Counted from the first letter of the stretch, positions 48,569-60,322 are shown. The stretch is DNA of 64,000 bases from Iris pallida (GCA_029216955.1 JANAVB010005598.1:310001-374000); one strand, 5' to 3'. Numbers and translations: made by a program. Notes: a model not told the origin generated them from the sequence alone.

Positions 48569-49841
48569 AGAACTCGGGTACCAAAGGTCATATCTACTCT
48601 TGATGTAGGTGGACCTTCCCTCTTCAACTGAAAGTAAGTGGATTCTCGATAGTGGATGCTCGCGGCATATGACGGGAAACGCAAATCTTTTTGCATCACT
48701 ATCGATGAAGAGAGAAGGATATGTATCCTTCGATAACAATCTCAAAGGGCACATAATAGGTAATGGTATCATTGGTCATTCTCCTTCTCCTGTAATAAAG
48801 GATGTCTGCCTAGTGACCGAGTTAAAGCATAACCTGCTCAGCATTAGTCATCTTGCTGATCATGGATATGATATTAACTTTGGACAAAATAGTTGCTACA
48901 TCTATGATAGGTCAATAGGAGACATTGCTTTTGAAGGGAAAAGAGAGGACAACATATATATTTTCTATCTTTCTATAAATACTAACAATACAGGTAGATG
49001 TCTATATGCCCATAAAGACGAACGACTACTTTGGCACCAGCGTCTTGGTCATGCCAACATGGATGCTATATCCAGGCTGTCTACCAAGAAGCTAGTGAGA
49101 GGATTGCCTGACATCACATTCAAAAAGGACACGGTATGTGCCGAATGTGAACTAAACAAGGCAACTAAATCCTCATTTCATTCCATCAACTCTGTAAGTA
49201 CTACTAGACCCTTGCAACTACTTCATATGGATTTATTTGGTCCTAGTAGAATAGCCAGCCTTGGTGGCAAACTTTATGCATTTGTTATTGTTGATGATTT
49301 TTCGAGATTTACTTGGGTTTTCTTTCTCGCTAATAAGAGCGATGCTATTTCTGTTTTTAAAGTTTTTGTAAAGAAAGTTCAAAACGAAAAAGGCTACATG
49401 ATTACTCGAATCCGAAGTGATCATGGAGGCGAATTCGTAAATTATGATTTTGAAAATTTTTGTAATGCAAATGGTTTTGATCATGAATTTTCTTGTCCTA
49501 GAACTCCTCAACAAAATGGTGTTGTGGAGCGGAAGAATAGAACTCTCGGCGATATGGCCAGAGTCATGTTGAATAAATTTTCACTTCCGAAATACTTTTG
49601 GGCAGAAGCTGTCAGTACAGCATGCCACATTTTGAATAGGGTAATGATTCGTCCCATTACGAAGAAAACACCCTATGAGCTTTGGTTTGGGAGAATCCCC
49701 AATGTTTCTTATTTTAAAGTTTTTGGTTGTAGATGTTTTATCCTTAACACCAAAGACAACTTAGGCAAATTTGATGCCAAAGCTGACGATGGTATCTTTC
49801 TTGGTTATGCCGCCAAGAGTAAGGGATATAGAGTTTTTTAA
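48569..49841 (+). pseudogene. pol: Pol part 1 of element C: protease and integrase
   Basis: The open frame is best read from about 48609 (preceded by an in-frame TAG at 48605), one frame off from gag. Protease site WILDSGCSRHMTG is near residue 14. The GAG-pre-integrase motif LLWHQRLGHANMDAISR follows, with the CAECELNKATKSS zinc-binding half. The integrase core has all three acidic residues: LHMDLFGPSR, IRSDHGGEF and NGVVERKNRT. The frame ends at TAA 49839-49841 inside a run of six T's, and the continuing coding sequence is in another frame, so a one-base length change in the T run breaks pol. Gag and pol are therefore not joined in this copy. Confidence 0.88.
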
Positions 49842-51648
49842 TAAACGCTCACTTATTGTGGAAGAGTCAACAAATATGACTTTTGATGAAGATAACAGTG
49901 CAGTAAGTACTCTTGATGATGACGTTGAGCCATCAACTTCTACTCCAATGAATACTTCAACCGAAACTGATTCTCTGGAGGGTTTGCCTAAGAAATTCTC
50001 TTTCAAACCTTCTCATCCAGAAAATTTAGTAATAGGAGAAGTTTCACGTGGAGTAACTACTAGATCATCACTAAGAGACTCCGTTGCTAGCACTGCCTTC
50101 ATTTCACAAGTAGAGCCTAAAAACATTTTTGAAGCCTTTAATGATGAATTTTGGATTTCTGCTATGCAAGAAGAACTCAACCAATTCGAGAGAAGCCAAG
50201 TATGGAAACTCGTTCCTAAACCGGTTAATCACTCGATAATTGGTACTAAATGGGTTTTTAGAAACAAAGTAAATGAAGATGGTTCAGTCACACGTAACAA
50301 AGCTCGTCTAGTAGCTCAAGGATACAACCAAGAGGAAGGTATCGACTACGATGAGACGTATGCTCCTGTTGCTAGACTAGAATCCATTTGGATGCTTTGT
50401 GCTTTTGCTAATTTTCAAAACTTTAAATTATTTCAAATGGATGTGAAAAGTGCTTTCTTGAATGGTTTTATTAAGGAGGAAGTTTATGTGAAACAACCTC
50501 CTGGCTTTGAAAATCACAAATTTCCCGACCACGTGTTCAAGCTAAAGAAAGCGCTTTATGGCCTCAAACAAGCCCCCAGAGCTTGGTATGAAAGGCTAAG
50601 TAGCTTCTTACTTGAGAAAGGTTTTTCAAAAGGGAAAATCGACACTACACTGTTTATAAAATCTTTTAAAGACACTATTCTGTTGATTCAAATCTATGTT
50701 GATGATATCATTTTTGGGTCTACTGATGAAACCCTCTGTCAAGAATTTGCCAAGTGTATGCAGACGGAATTTGAGATGAGCATGATGGGAGAGCTCAACT
50801 ACTTTCTTGGCCTGCAAGTGAAACAAATGGCTAATGGAACTTTCATCTGTCAATCGAAGTATACCAAGGACATGCTGAAGAAGTTCGATCTTGACAACGT
50901 CAAACCAATCAGCACTCCAATGGCTACTTCAACCAAACTCGAACCAGATGAGAGCGGCAAACCTGTTGATCAACGTAAGTATCGAGGTATGATAGGCAGC
51001 TTACTTTATTTAACTGCTAGTCGTCCCGATATCATGTTTAGTGTTTGCCTATGTGCTAGATATCAAGCTAATCCTAAGGAATCACACATGACCGCGGTTA
51101 AGCGTATCTTTCGATACCTTAAAGGTACGGTTACAGTGGGCCTATGGTATCCCAAGTCCACATCATTTGACCTTATTGGTTACTCTGATGCTGATTTCGC
51201 TGGATGCAAGGTCGACCGTAAAAGTACGAGCGGCACGTGTCATTTATTAGGAAAGGCTTTAGTCTCCTGGTTTAGCAAGAAGCAGAACTCTGTAGCACTA
51301 TCCACAACAGAAGCTGAATACATAGCAGCTGGGCGTTGTTGTGCACAAATTCTGTGGATGAAGCAAACCCTTGAAGACTATAAGTTATCTTTCATACATA
51401 TTCCTATATTCTGTGACAACACTAGTGCTATTAATTTGACTAAGAACCCTGTCTGTCACTCACGCACTAAACACATTGAGATCAGACACCACTTTTTGCG
51501 TGATCATCAGCAAAACGGCACGATTAACTTAGAATTTATTGACACTGATCATCAGCTAGCAGATTTCTTTACTAAGCCATTATCCGAAGAGCGCTTCAAT
51601 TTCCTTTGTCGTGAACTCGGAATTTTGGATGAAGCAGTTATAAGTTGA
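49842..51648 (+). pseudogene. pol: Pol part 2 of element C: reverse transcriptase and RNase H
   Basis: The open frame to the stop at 51646-51648 covers the Copia [76 protein letters not shown] and the catalytic [13 protein letters not shown]. RNase H follows ([54 protein letters not shown]). It ends with the usual [15 protein letters not shown] and about 18 more residues. The domain itself looks intact, but no ATG suited to independent translation is evident, and it is cut off from integrase by the T-run frameshift. Confidence 0.92.
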
Positions 51649-52406
51649 GACTCACCTGCGTAAATATCGAGTATATTTTGATTCTTTTACGACGAATTTG
51701 GTATGGGTACAAGCCGAAAGGGTCCTTCTGACAACAAGGCATAAAAGCCTAAGCGACACGGTGCACTAGTCCTCAGGACTACCGCTAGCTGGGATCCGGC
51801 CCCTGCAGCTAACCCATGGCAAATTTGAAATATTGAATTACAATATATTTCCTTGTTTGTTATATGGTTTGTTTCGATTTAATATTGCCTAATTGATTTT
51901 TCTAAAGTTCATTCTGACTTTTGTGTACCTCTCTATGTACTTCAATGCATTCATCATACTTTTATCCTCTCTACCTTTTTTCTTCAACACTTAACCATTT
52001 TTTCATCTCTTCAGCCTATTTTAAGTTCTGGACCACTAATCCAGAACTCGGGCCGAACTCTGCCCATAACAGAGTTCGGGCCGAGTTCGGTCCCTATTGG
52101 TCCAGCGTCGGGATCAGCCTCTGCCGTTGGATCAGTTTAGATCATACGGTCAGAATTTCTTCCGACCAACGAAAATCCTCTTTTATATTTCGGGTTTTCA
52201 TCTCTCTCCTTCACTATTACCTCCTTCCTCACCTCTCCAAACTCTTTCCTTCAAACCCTAACCCTAGTTTTTGATCTAGAGTGCTCCATTGCTCCTCAAA
52301 ATCAAGGAAAAGGGGTTTATCATTATTCTCTTCCACTGTTTATTGATCATTTGAGGTATCATTCTTGTATTCTATACTTCTAATTATCAAGTTTGTTCTT
52401 CTTTTA
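51649..52406 (+). other. Spacer between pol and ORF3 of element C
   Basis: About 760 bp of pyrimidine-rich, mostly non-coding sequence. It includes two GAACTCGGGCCGA motifs (about 52042 and 52073) resembling those in the LTR, and TCTTTCCTTCAAACCCTAAC just before ORF3. A second promoter or a splice acceptor for an ORF3 transcript is conceivable, but none is shown. Confidence 0.45.
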
Positions 52407-53814
52407 TGGCTCCTCGCTTGTTCAATCGTGGAAAGAGGATTTGAACTGAGAGTGTTTCCTCTTCGGATTCTCCTCCGTCAATTGAACAAATCATTGAACA
52501 ACAACCCATTCATCCGTTGTTCAACCCGCCTTGTCCCCATGATCCGAATACATATGACGAGCGATTATTTGTGTCGCTAGACGCGTCTAATGCATGGTTT
52601 AGCGACTTTCGGACTCGTCCGGTGTTCGGGGGACATCGATAAATTTTACAATCTTTTCTCAATATGAATCATTGTTTCGTGATCTATGTTTGGATGCGTT
52701 AGTTGCCTCAAACTTTGTCATTTACCGTAGCGCAATCTAAATGTTTTATTGCAATTTAACTTTCGATGCAACCCACATCTATTCCCGGGTTGCCGGTATT
52801 GACATTGCTTTCAATGATTCTGAGTTGGGGGATTTTCTTGATCTTTTTAATCTCGATGCTTGGGATAAACTTGTGGAAGCTCGTCAATTTTAATTTGTTG
52901 GCGATACTTCTCTTGAAGGTTTCAAGGAGGAATTATGTGCTCCTAACATAAGTCCTCGCAAACTTATGGCCAAGTACCTCAACCCATATTTCTATGAACT
53001 TCATCGAATCATTTTTAACACTATCTTGCCAAAAGCTGGTTCCACTGATGAAGTTACCTACTTTGAGATATCTGCTTTGTATCACCTTTATTATCGTATC
53101 CCCTTCAATCTTTCTAGGACAATGATGGACTGGATGATAAATTGTAGGAAGAAACCAAGAGCATTGGTTTATCCTTTATATCTTCCTATGGTTTTTCGTG
53201 CGTTCATTATTCCTATTCATGACTATCAGTTCTTGCCTGCTCCTGCTTTCCTGTCCAAGGCACGACGTACTCAGGCAGTCGTCGCCTCTCCTGAGGCTTC
53301 TGAGCATTCTGATAATGAGGAGCCTGACGCCCCTCCACTCGGTCAGGATGCACCACTTCCACCTGCCACTCTTGAGTCTATTCAGACTATGCTCCGGGAT
53401 CGTTTTACTCTTGAGGACGATCGCTGGACCCAGCTGGATTATCGTACTACTCTACAGATGAGTGCCCTCGGCAACTCCCTATATGATATACGGAACTCCA
53501 TATCTCATCATCTGCACATTCCCATGGAGCGGGATCCTGAGCGCGCGGGCCATCGCATTGATGATCCATGGGTCATGCGTTACATGGATCCGGATGCTGC
53601 ATTTTTGGACCCCTTCGCTCCTTCCCCGGTCCTTCAGATGCTCCAGGACCTTCTCGTGCTCCGTGATGGAGATTGGCTCGATCTGCTGCTGCTACTGATG
53701 ATGATCTTAGTTGATGCTTTTTTATTTCAGTTATTTAGTTTATTATGGATTTATGTCCTTGGTTTTATGAACTCAAACTCTGGTTGTGTGTTTGACACTT
53801 GGTTTTGTGGATGA
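52407..53814 (+). pseudogene. ORF3 (plant retrotransposon post-pol ORF) of element C, broken
   Basis: It starts with ATG at 52407 (MAPRLFNRGKRI) and has a TGA at about 52443, then PHDPNTYDERLFVSLDASNA in the same frame. A frameshift near 52630 leads to FYNLFSQYESLFRDLCLDAL, a TAA near 52738, and NLTFDATHIYSRVAGIDIAF. After another TAA near 52891 an open frame runs from 52966 (MAKYLNPYFYELHRIIFNTI; EISALYHLYYRIPFNLSRTM), then an acidic/proline linker. The MAP start and the ATHIYSRVAGI..AF pattern match the post-pol 'putative plant transposon protein' ORF of SIRE-like elements, sometimes called env-like. No signal peptide is seen. Function is unknown. Confidence 0.6.
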
Positions 53815-54263
53815 CATTTTATGCTCTTTATCATAGTTTTACTTTATGCTGGTGACTCATTTTGTTTAGTCATACACTATTTCTTCTCTGCTTGGTGTGG
53901 TTGCATCACTCTTCATTGTCTATACTGCAGTTTATATGATCTTTCATTCATATGCAGTCTATATTGCTAACTGCCAAAAGGGGGAGAACTATGTATATTC
54001 TGGCTAGATATATTTAGTATCATATCTTTCGCCTTCGTATATCTGTGCTTGTTTGTGCTTTTTGGAGATATTATACAGGTTCAATGCATTCTTTACGGGG
54101 GAGCTATCTCTTCTAGCTCAGCGCCGTTCACTGATCACGGGGGAGCTCTTATTTCTAGCTCGGCATCGATTATGGGGGAGCTATGTTGCTATGATCAACT
54201 GTGTCCAGGTATGAATGTTGAATATACATATATTATTTTGTCAATTATCAATATGGGGGAGAT
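53815..54263 (+). other. 3' untranslated region of C with serial purine tracts
   Basis: It contains AAAAGGGGGAGAA (about 53977), three GGGGGAGCT copies (about 54098, 54139 and 54175), and the terminal ATATGGGGGAGAT directly before the 3' LTR at 54264. The last is the polypurine tract that primes plus-strand DNA. Confidence 0.8.
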
Positions 54264-55209
54264 TGTTGACACAAAGTCACAGTCAACCAAATATTGACAA
54301 TATTGACTAAATAATATCTGTAATAATTCAATACGACACACGTCGTCTGCATTAAGCTCAAGACAGAAGACAACTCAGCTTTCGTGTCTCAGTTGATTCG
54401 AGTCTGTATTTTACACTTTCTTTGAGTCTAGACTAATGTAATCTGAGTTATGCTGAGCTCTTGAAACTTAGACTATAGCCTACCCAAAAATCCCAAAGCT
54501 CCACCAAACCAGAAATTTCCAAATGGTCCCCTTTGAACCACTCTGTGCTATGGAGACAGAGTTCGGGCCGAACTCTGCCTCCACACAGAGTTCGGGCCGA
54601 ACTCTGTCCCCTAGATATCAGGAACCCTAATTTTAGGGTTAGCTGGTTGCTAGTTGTCCAACGGCCAAATATTTGAATTTTCCTACCCGAATTCTGGCCG
54701 AATTCTGCCTATAAAAATACTATAAATAGGGCATGAATTCTCTCATTCCAATCCATCCAATCTTCTCTTCTCTTCTCTCTTGTAGCTGAAATAAGCCATA
54801 CCTTTCCCATCTACTAGCCACAAGCCTCCTAAGTCTCGAGTGCTCAGCATCTCTCAGTTAGGATTCTTGTGCAAGAGTCGAAGAAGTCGCTTGGACAATT
54901 CCAAGCAAATCGCCACTGCGATCCTCTGTTAGAAGTTGACGTGCTCTTCTGAAGTAAAGGCACGGTTGTAAACTACTATTTCACAAATAGTGGATTTGAA
55001 TCCTGAGCTAGAGTTCTCAGGCCTGGACTAGTCCTCCACGAGGGAAACCAGGTTAAAATCGCTGTGTTTGCGTATGCTCTTTTTGCTCTCTATTTATTTT
55101 CCGCACTTTACTCTGATTATTTATTGTTGGTGAAAGAGTTATTTTTAATTGGTCATTTTTCTATATATACTCTATTCACCCCCCTCTAGAGTTGCCAAAC
55201 TGTTCTTCA
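54264..55209 (+). repeat. 3' LTR of element C
   Basis: 946 bp, differing from the 5' LTR at about 16 positions (mostly transitions). It ends TTCTTCA before the target duplication CTGAT. Confidence 0.92.
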
Positions 55210-56119
55210 CTGATTTCTTATTTTATCCTGCCGATAAATGGTGGGAGAAACCAAGTTCTGTTCAGACGAAAGGTTACAACCCCGGTCCTTGTTTGGTTTA
55301 CGGGTTGTAACCTAGTTATCTGAATAAGTCCCATGGTTATCTCATCGTATATCACCTTCCCAGTTCTATTTATTTAACATGTTCTCCAGTTTACTTTTCG
55401 TCAAAATGATGATTTACTTACTGTCTTCCTATGTTCGGGATAAGTGCATTGGTACCGCACGAATCTCGATCCTCCCTTACTTATTTGCTTGTTGATTGCT
55501 AATGATTGCTGGTTTTAAGTTCATAGTTCGGCCTCCTTTGTGGTACTTGCTATTTGGGGTCTGACCCCACTGGTTTTGCATGGCCAGGTTCTAATAGAAG
55601 AGCCCGAAGGATCTACCGCTCCATCTACTCGACGGTGACCAGCCGGAGCACCAGAGTGCCTCAGTGGGTTTCTTCTTCATTCTCCCACTGATATGTAAAT
55701 TCTCCTCTTGTAACGTTTAGCCCCGAGCACGTGTTTAGCTCGTGTTTGGTATTTTTCTCGATATTGTAGCCTACGGGCAATAACATGATATGTGTATTCT
55801 AGACTATAGCTAGTCCTTATCATGTACGACTAATATTCTAGCTAGTTATCAGTTCTGTGGTACTGGCTTCATGATCAGTCATGTATATATGGTTCGGGAC
55901 GCCTTACTATTGTATGTATGATGATCGTACTCTTGCTCTTGTATAACTGCCTGTGATTGAGATACCTAGGATTGTTAAACCATAGGATTGACTGATGGCT
56001 TGTAAAGTAACCCCCATGTCTTGACAGCTTATACGTGATTTCAGAGTATTAACGTACTTTGGGATTGCGTAGCTGGCTGTGTCCGCCTTCGTCCAGTATT
56101 CTGGTTCTGGGGCGTGACA
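55210..56119 (+). repeat. 3' LTR of element B, right part
   Basis: It continues from CTGATTTCTTATTTTATCC (compare 41350 onwards in the 5' LTR) to GGGGCGTGACA. It contains no gene. Confidence 0.88.
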
Positions 56120-56128
56120 TGGTTTTAG

Positions 56129-56729
56129 AACAAGACTTATATCCTTATGACTTTTAGACTATTCATATGTGTTTTTATTCGTCTACCATTGTACCTATAT
56201 TTTTACGATCTGATGATGCTAATGTTGCCTAGTTTTTGCAAGCTTATTCTTTTATCAAGCTTGTTTCAAGACATATGTTATTTGGGCATGTCCACTAACA
56301 TATTGTCTACTCAGAACCGGTGCATGATGGTCTGATCAACCAAGTGCACTTTGTTCGCTTTTGTCTATTATTCTACATGGATGGAACGTAATTAAACTTG
56401 TCCTCTAGAGTCCCATCCGCAACTGCCTTGGCAACTCCTTTTGATTATTCGGCCGCCTTTGAACCACGAATTCGTATTCGATAGCGCCTCCTTCGAACTC
56501 TATGTTGCTTTCGCCTTCACCTATTTAAGAAGGACGAAGGCGTGTACTAGAAAATCCTCTAGCCTTTCCGTCGATTATGACCATACCGTATTATTTTTCT
56601 ATGATCTTGATCGCGATTTCTTACGACATAAATTATTATTGATTGTTTCCCATCGATACCCTTTGTGTCTTCTCACCCCCCATGCAAATTCTTAATTTCG
56701 AGGACGAAATTCTTTTAAGTTGGGTAGGA
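56129..56729 (+). other. Internal region of A, right part, with polypurine tract
   Basis: About 600 bp with no recognisable coding sequence. The end carries TTTCGAGGACGAAATTC then TTTTAAGTTGGGTAGGA before the 3' LTR, the standard chromovirus 3' junction. Confidence 0.65.
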
Positions 56730-57472
56730 TGTAAAATACCTAAATTTTTACTATATTTTTTTATTATTTGGTACTGATTTAAAATTTTGTATTGTACGTC
56801 GTGTAGTCGTATTGTACGTCGCGCACGAAATTTTATTTTTCGAAATTGCTCGACGAGTGCGAATATGTGCGAGCGTACATATTTTTAGAAAAATATTTCT
56901 TTTCTATTTTTATCTTTTCAAAATAATATATGTAATAATTATTTTTAGCTACCGTACCAAAATTCCAAGCTCATTATTTTATTTATTTTATTTATACAAA
57001 GCCTTTCGTTCATAATTTTTTTTGATAATATTCTTGTGCATACGTATATATTTGCTAAATATTTTACTAGTTTATTTTAAATAAAAATATAATTTTCGAG
57101 ATTTACTAATATTAATATTTTATTATTCAAAAAGATATTAAAAAATATTTATTATTTTCGAAATTATTATTATTGGTATTTTGAAAAATATATTTGGTAG
57201 TTATTGAGGCCATTTAAATCTTGATTTGATTTTTGGATTTATTTAAATAGATTAAATTAATATCCATATTTGGAATTTGAATTATCTTATTTGATTTTAA
57301 ACTAAAGGATGTAATTTAATTAGATTTAAAATTGGATTTTGATTTGAATTTGGATTTGATTGATTTAAATTTATTAGTAGCAACTATCTAAAAGGGAATT
57401 TAAAACTACTCCTAATTCTTATCCAATTGGGAATACCCACATCCTATAAATAGGCAGGTACTCTTCCATATT
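56730..57472 (+). repeat. 3' LTR of element A, truncated by CACTA 2
   Basis: It matches 34159-34878 closely, including the TATA box. It stops at ATT where CACTA 2 begins; the 5' LTR continues there with ATTATTCC. Confidence 0.85.
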
Positions 57473-58275
57473 CACTACCAAAATTTATCATTTTAGCGAC
57501 GGCCACATCCGTCGCTAAGACGACGGTAAATACAATTAGCGACCGAGTGCCGACGGATATTGGTCAAAAATATCCGTCGGCAATCAGCTCGTCGCTAATA
57601 ACCTTTCGTCGCTAAGTTGTCGTCACATGACGGACTAGCGACGGATACTCGACGTTACAATACGAAGCCGTAGCGACGGATGTCCGACGGACTGTCGTCC
57701 ACTTCAGCTTTTAAGTACTGAACTGTGTAGGCTATAGCGACGTACATTTTCGTCGGTAACCCGTCGTAACAGCATATCAGATTGTATCATTCCGTCGCTA
57801 ATGCGTCGCAAGGCGTCGGTAATTAACGACCACTTTCCGACGGATTCCTGACGGACTATCCGTCGAGCAGGTTCTGGAAAAGCTTGGCATTTCCAGCACC
57901 ATGGCGACAGAATCGTAGTCGCTAACCCGTCGCTACGACGACGCCACAGCGACGGAGTTCTGACTGATTATTCGTCGCCATGGTTCTGAAATTGTCATGC
58001 ATTTCCAGAACCATGTCGACGGATTTGCCGTCGCTACGCCGTCACTATTTAGAGCGACTGATTAGCGGGTGTCTACCAGTCGCCCTGGCGACGGCCTTTC
58101 CGTCGCTAGTCCGTCGAAGCTTATACCACCAGAACGTTACCGACGGATAATCCGTCGATAACCCGTCGCTGCTTGGAAACATTTAAAAAACTCCAGATGG
58201 CGACGGATTACCCGTCGACAACCCGTCGGAAACTGGGAGTATCCGTCGCTACACGGTCACTAGTCCGTCGCTAAC
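57473..58275. repeat. CACTA 2 left terminal and subterminal repeats
   Basis: Dozens of CCGTCGCTA, CGACGGAT and GTCGGTAA motifs occur in both orientations. A larger unit of roughly 120 bp around CATTTCCAGAACCATG recurs about twice. The high CpG content contrasts with the AT-rich LTR next to it. Confidence 0.85.
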
Positions 58276-58289
58276 TGGGTTTTTTGGGA

Positions 58290-58720
58290 AAAAAATTGCA
58301 GCACTTTTCCTGTTCACAAATATATGCATAAACCAAACCAATATATAATGCACACCAATTATCCAACAATCACACAGACCAAATATATAATGCAGTCACA
58401 TTATCCAAGAATCACATAGACCAAGTAATGCACATACGAATTTAATACACACCAATTATCCAAGAATCATATAGACCAAACCAAATTAATATAAAATAGA
58501 CATCAATTATCCGGAAGAGTAACCTAATATCCATCGTTATAATCCGATCATTGCACAAATATTCCAAATTTTTCACAAATATTCTAAAACACATAGGAAA
58601 GAGTTGGCCAGTTACAGTAACCTAATATCCAATCCTGGCGACCGATCATAACACAAATATTCCAAAATTTTCACAAATATTCCAAAACACATAGGAAAAT
58701 CGACTTTCGCCTCAACAATG
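58290..58720. repeat. Direct repeats in CACTA 2
   Basis: The phrase AATTATCCAAGAATCACATA recurs with variants at about 58358, 58405 and 58453 and again at 61840. A unit of about 110 bp (ACAAATATTCC...CACATAGGAAA) is repeated tandemly at 58512-58618 and 58619-58705. Confidence 0.75.
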
Positions 58721-58743
58721 ACCACAAGTCAGACGATGAATTC

Positions 58744-59085
58744 TCACAGCCAGGAATGATAGTTGCGTTGAGGCATGTACCATTCTATCAGCCACTTTGC
58801 ATACGAAGGCTCAATCTGGTTGAGGTCTTCTGTAGGGACAGGAGGGTCGGTCCCGATGCTACTACTCTCTGATGGTGGCTCCTCCTTAGCTTCAAGCTTG
58901 GGAGCAATCTCTTCCCTGATGGTCATCGGTTCTTCCTTGACCTCGACCTTTGGTAACACCTTCTCCTTAACAGTCACCGGCTCTTATTTGACGACGGAGA
59001 CTTCCTCCGTGTCGACCTCCAAGGGTTTCTTGCCTCGACCCCTTCCTCGACTAGCAGCACCACCTCGACGAGTCCTAGGAGCCAT
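58744..59085 (-). pseudogene. Short ORF 1 of CACTA 2 (MAPRTR-type), one stop
   Basis: The minus frame from ATG at 59085 reads MAPRTRRGGAASRGRGRGKK, a basic Gly/Arg start. An in-frame TAA at 58986-58984 (codon 34) follows, then an acidic KVEVKEEPMT-type repeat (VKEE/AKEE three times) and a C-terminal AKWLIEWYMPQRNYHSWL before TGA. 113 codons with one break. No family is recognised. Its layout (MAP-x-TR basic start, VKEE repeats, W-L-rich end) parallels the ORF at 62825-63097. It could be a captured host fragment or an accessory CACTA protein. Confidence 0.45.
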
Positions 59086-59324
59086 CTTTCTGACAACAGA
59101 AATTTTCATATAGGGTAAATTTTTTTACTAAAGTTATAAAATTTGTGACGTTGGTTTTTTGCGTTCATCATCATTAGAGGGAGCAGCACTGGAAAAGTTG
59201 TGACGTTGGTAGCATGAGTAAAAATCTGTATCACAAGACTAACAGAATTACTATATAATCATGTACTCACCAATAACCGGATGTAACTGGAGTCGTTGGG
59301 CCTATCGTGCAGTAATTTGTGGAT

Positions 59325-60062
59325 CCGCTGGTATAGGCTAGATGTACTTAGTATCTAGTGTATCAAGCCTGTATCGGTCTATCGGATTGGTATAGGACGT
59401 ATCATATTGGTATTGGCCTTAACAAATTGGTATCGTCCTATATCCGATATGTACATGTATCAGCCGTATAGCTAGGATTCATATTGGCCTTATCGATTTG
59501 GTATCGGTCATATCCGATATGTATCGGCCGTGTTGGATTATTATATACCATTTCGGATTAGTTTTATGGAAGATTTAGTAACAACTGTACTTAGATTTCT
59601 CTCTTCTCGAGCTAGAATACCATTGCAAGAGAATCACCAGATCGTGATTGGCCAGTTACAGTAACATACATACTTCCTTTTCCATCAAGAAAAGCAAGAT
59701 TGAAAAGGAAGTATGTATGTTCTGTAACTGGCCATTAATGCTCTCGTGACTCTCTTGCAATGGTAATCTAGCTCTAGAAGAGAGAAATCCAAGTACAGTT
59801 GTTACTAAACCTTCTACGAAACTAATCCGAAATGGTATATAATAATCCAACACGGCCGATACCTATCGGATATGACAGATACCAAATCGATAAGGCCAAT
59901 ATGAATCCTAGCTATACGGCCGATACATATCGGATAGGACGATACCAATTCGCTAAGACCAATACCAACCGATACGGCCCATACCAAAACGATAGATCGA
60001 TACTAATCCGATACGGTCAATACTTATAAGTACCTACGGTCCAGGAGGTTGATCCGCTATAG
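59325..60062. repeat. Palindrome 1 of CACTA 2
   Basis: Two inverted arms of about 360 bp meet near 59697. For example, TATCGGCCGTGTTGGATTAT in the left arm reappears inverted in the right arm near 59842. The outer parts are rich in TATCGG/CCGATA words, as in the hAT MITE at 8356. Arms differ by scattered substitutions and short indels. Confidence 0.8.
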
Positions 60063-60179
60063 TACAGCCATGTATGATCAACGAAGTAACGATCCATTTC
60101 AATTTGGATGTGAAAATCTGTATTGTAAGACAAACTAAACATAATCAGTTCTATTTCACATGCTTAATTGCCAAGTATG

Positions 60180-60322
60180 GGAACGAATGGTCAGAACACA
60201 ACCCAAAATTCATTCTAGCATACATTAGTGTGAATCATCTACGTTCTGTACATATAGTGTAGTATATGTTCTTATCGTATCTAGTATCTGAAAGATGTAA
60301 CAGAATCAAGATGAACTTACAT
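60180..60322 (+). repeat. Module R, copy 1
   Basis: A direct copy of the module that also occurs at about 61435-61585, 63225-63375 and 63690-63845: GAACGGATGGCTCAGAACAC through ACAGAATCAAGATGAACT. An inverted copy is in the left arm of palindrome 2. Confidence 0.75.

Larger units (their letters stand above)
45509..55209 (+). mobile_element. Element C, SIRE/Maximus-like Ty1/Copia retrotransposon
   Basis: Complete in outline: 5' LTR 45509-46455, methionine-tRNA primer site, gag, pol, a third ORF region, polypurine tract, 3' LTR 54264-55209. CTGAT flanks both ends (45504-45508 and 55210-55214). Length is 9,701 bp. Copia order (integrase before reverse transcriptase), a long Gag with coiled coil and a post-pol ORF place it in the SIRE/Maximus group. 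LTRs differ at about 16 positions by eye, so it is a fairly recent insertion, yet pol has a frameshift and ORF3 several breaks. Confidence 0.93.
38863..56128 (+). mobile_element. Element B, non-autonomous element with very long LTRs
   Basis: LTR copies start TGTGAGACCCG at 38863 and 43016 and are nearly identical (about 98-99% by eye). The 5' LTR is 3,394 bp and the internal domain only 759 bp. The 3' LTR is split by element C and finishes at 56119, followed by TGGTTTTAG, which copies the start of the internal domain. The left flank is AAACA; the right flank after the extra bases is GAACA or AACA. No coding capacity is visible. Confidence 0.85.

Noticed and set aside
53640..53814. Hydrophobic stretch at the end of the ORF3 frame that looks like an env transmembrane segment
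   Set aside because: A neighbouring frame gives a more natural Pro/Ser-rich tail ending in an acidic DDDLS before a stop, so the hydrophobic run is probably a frameshift artefact. The element is already broken in this ORF.
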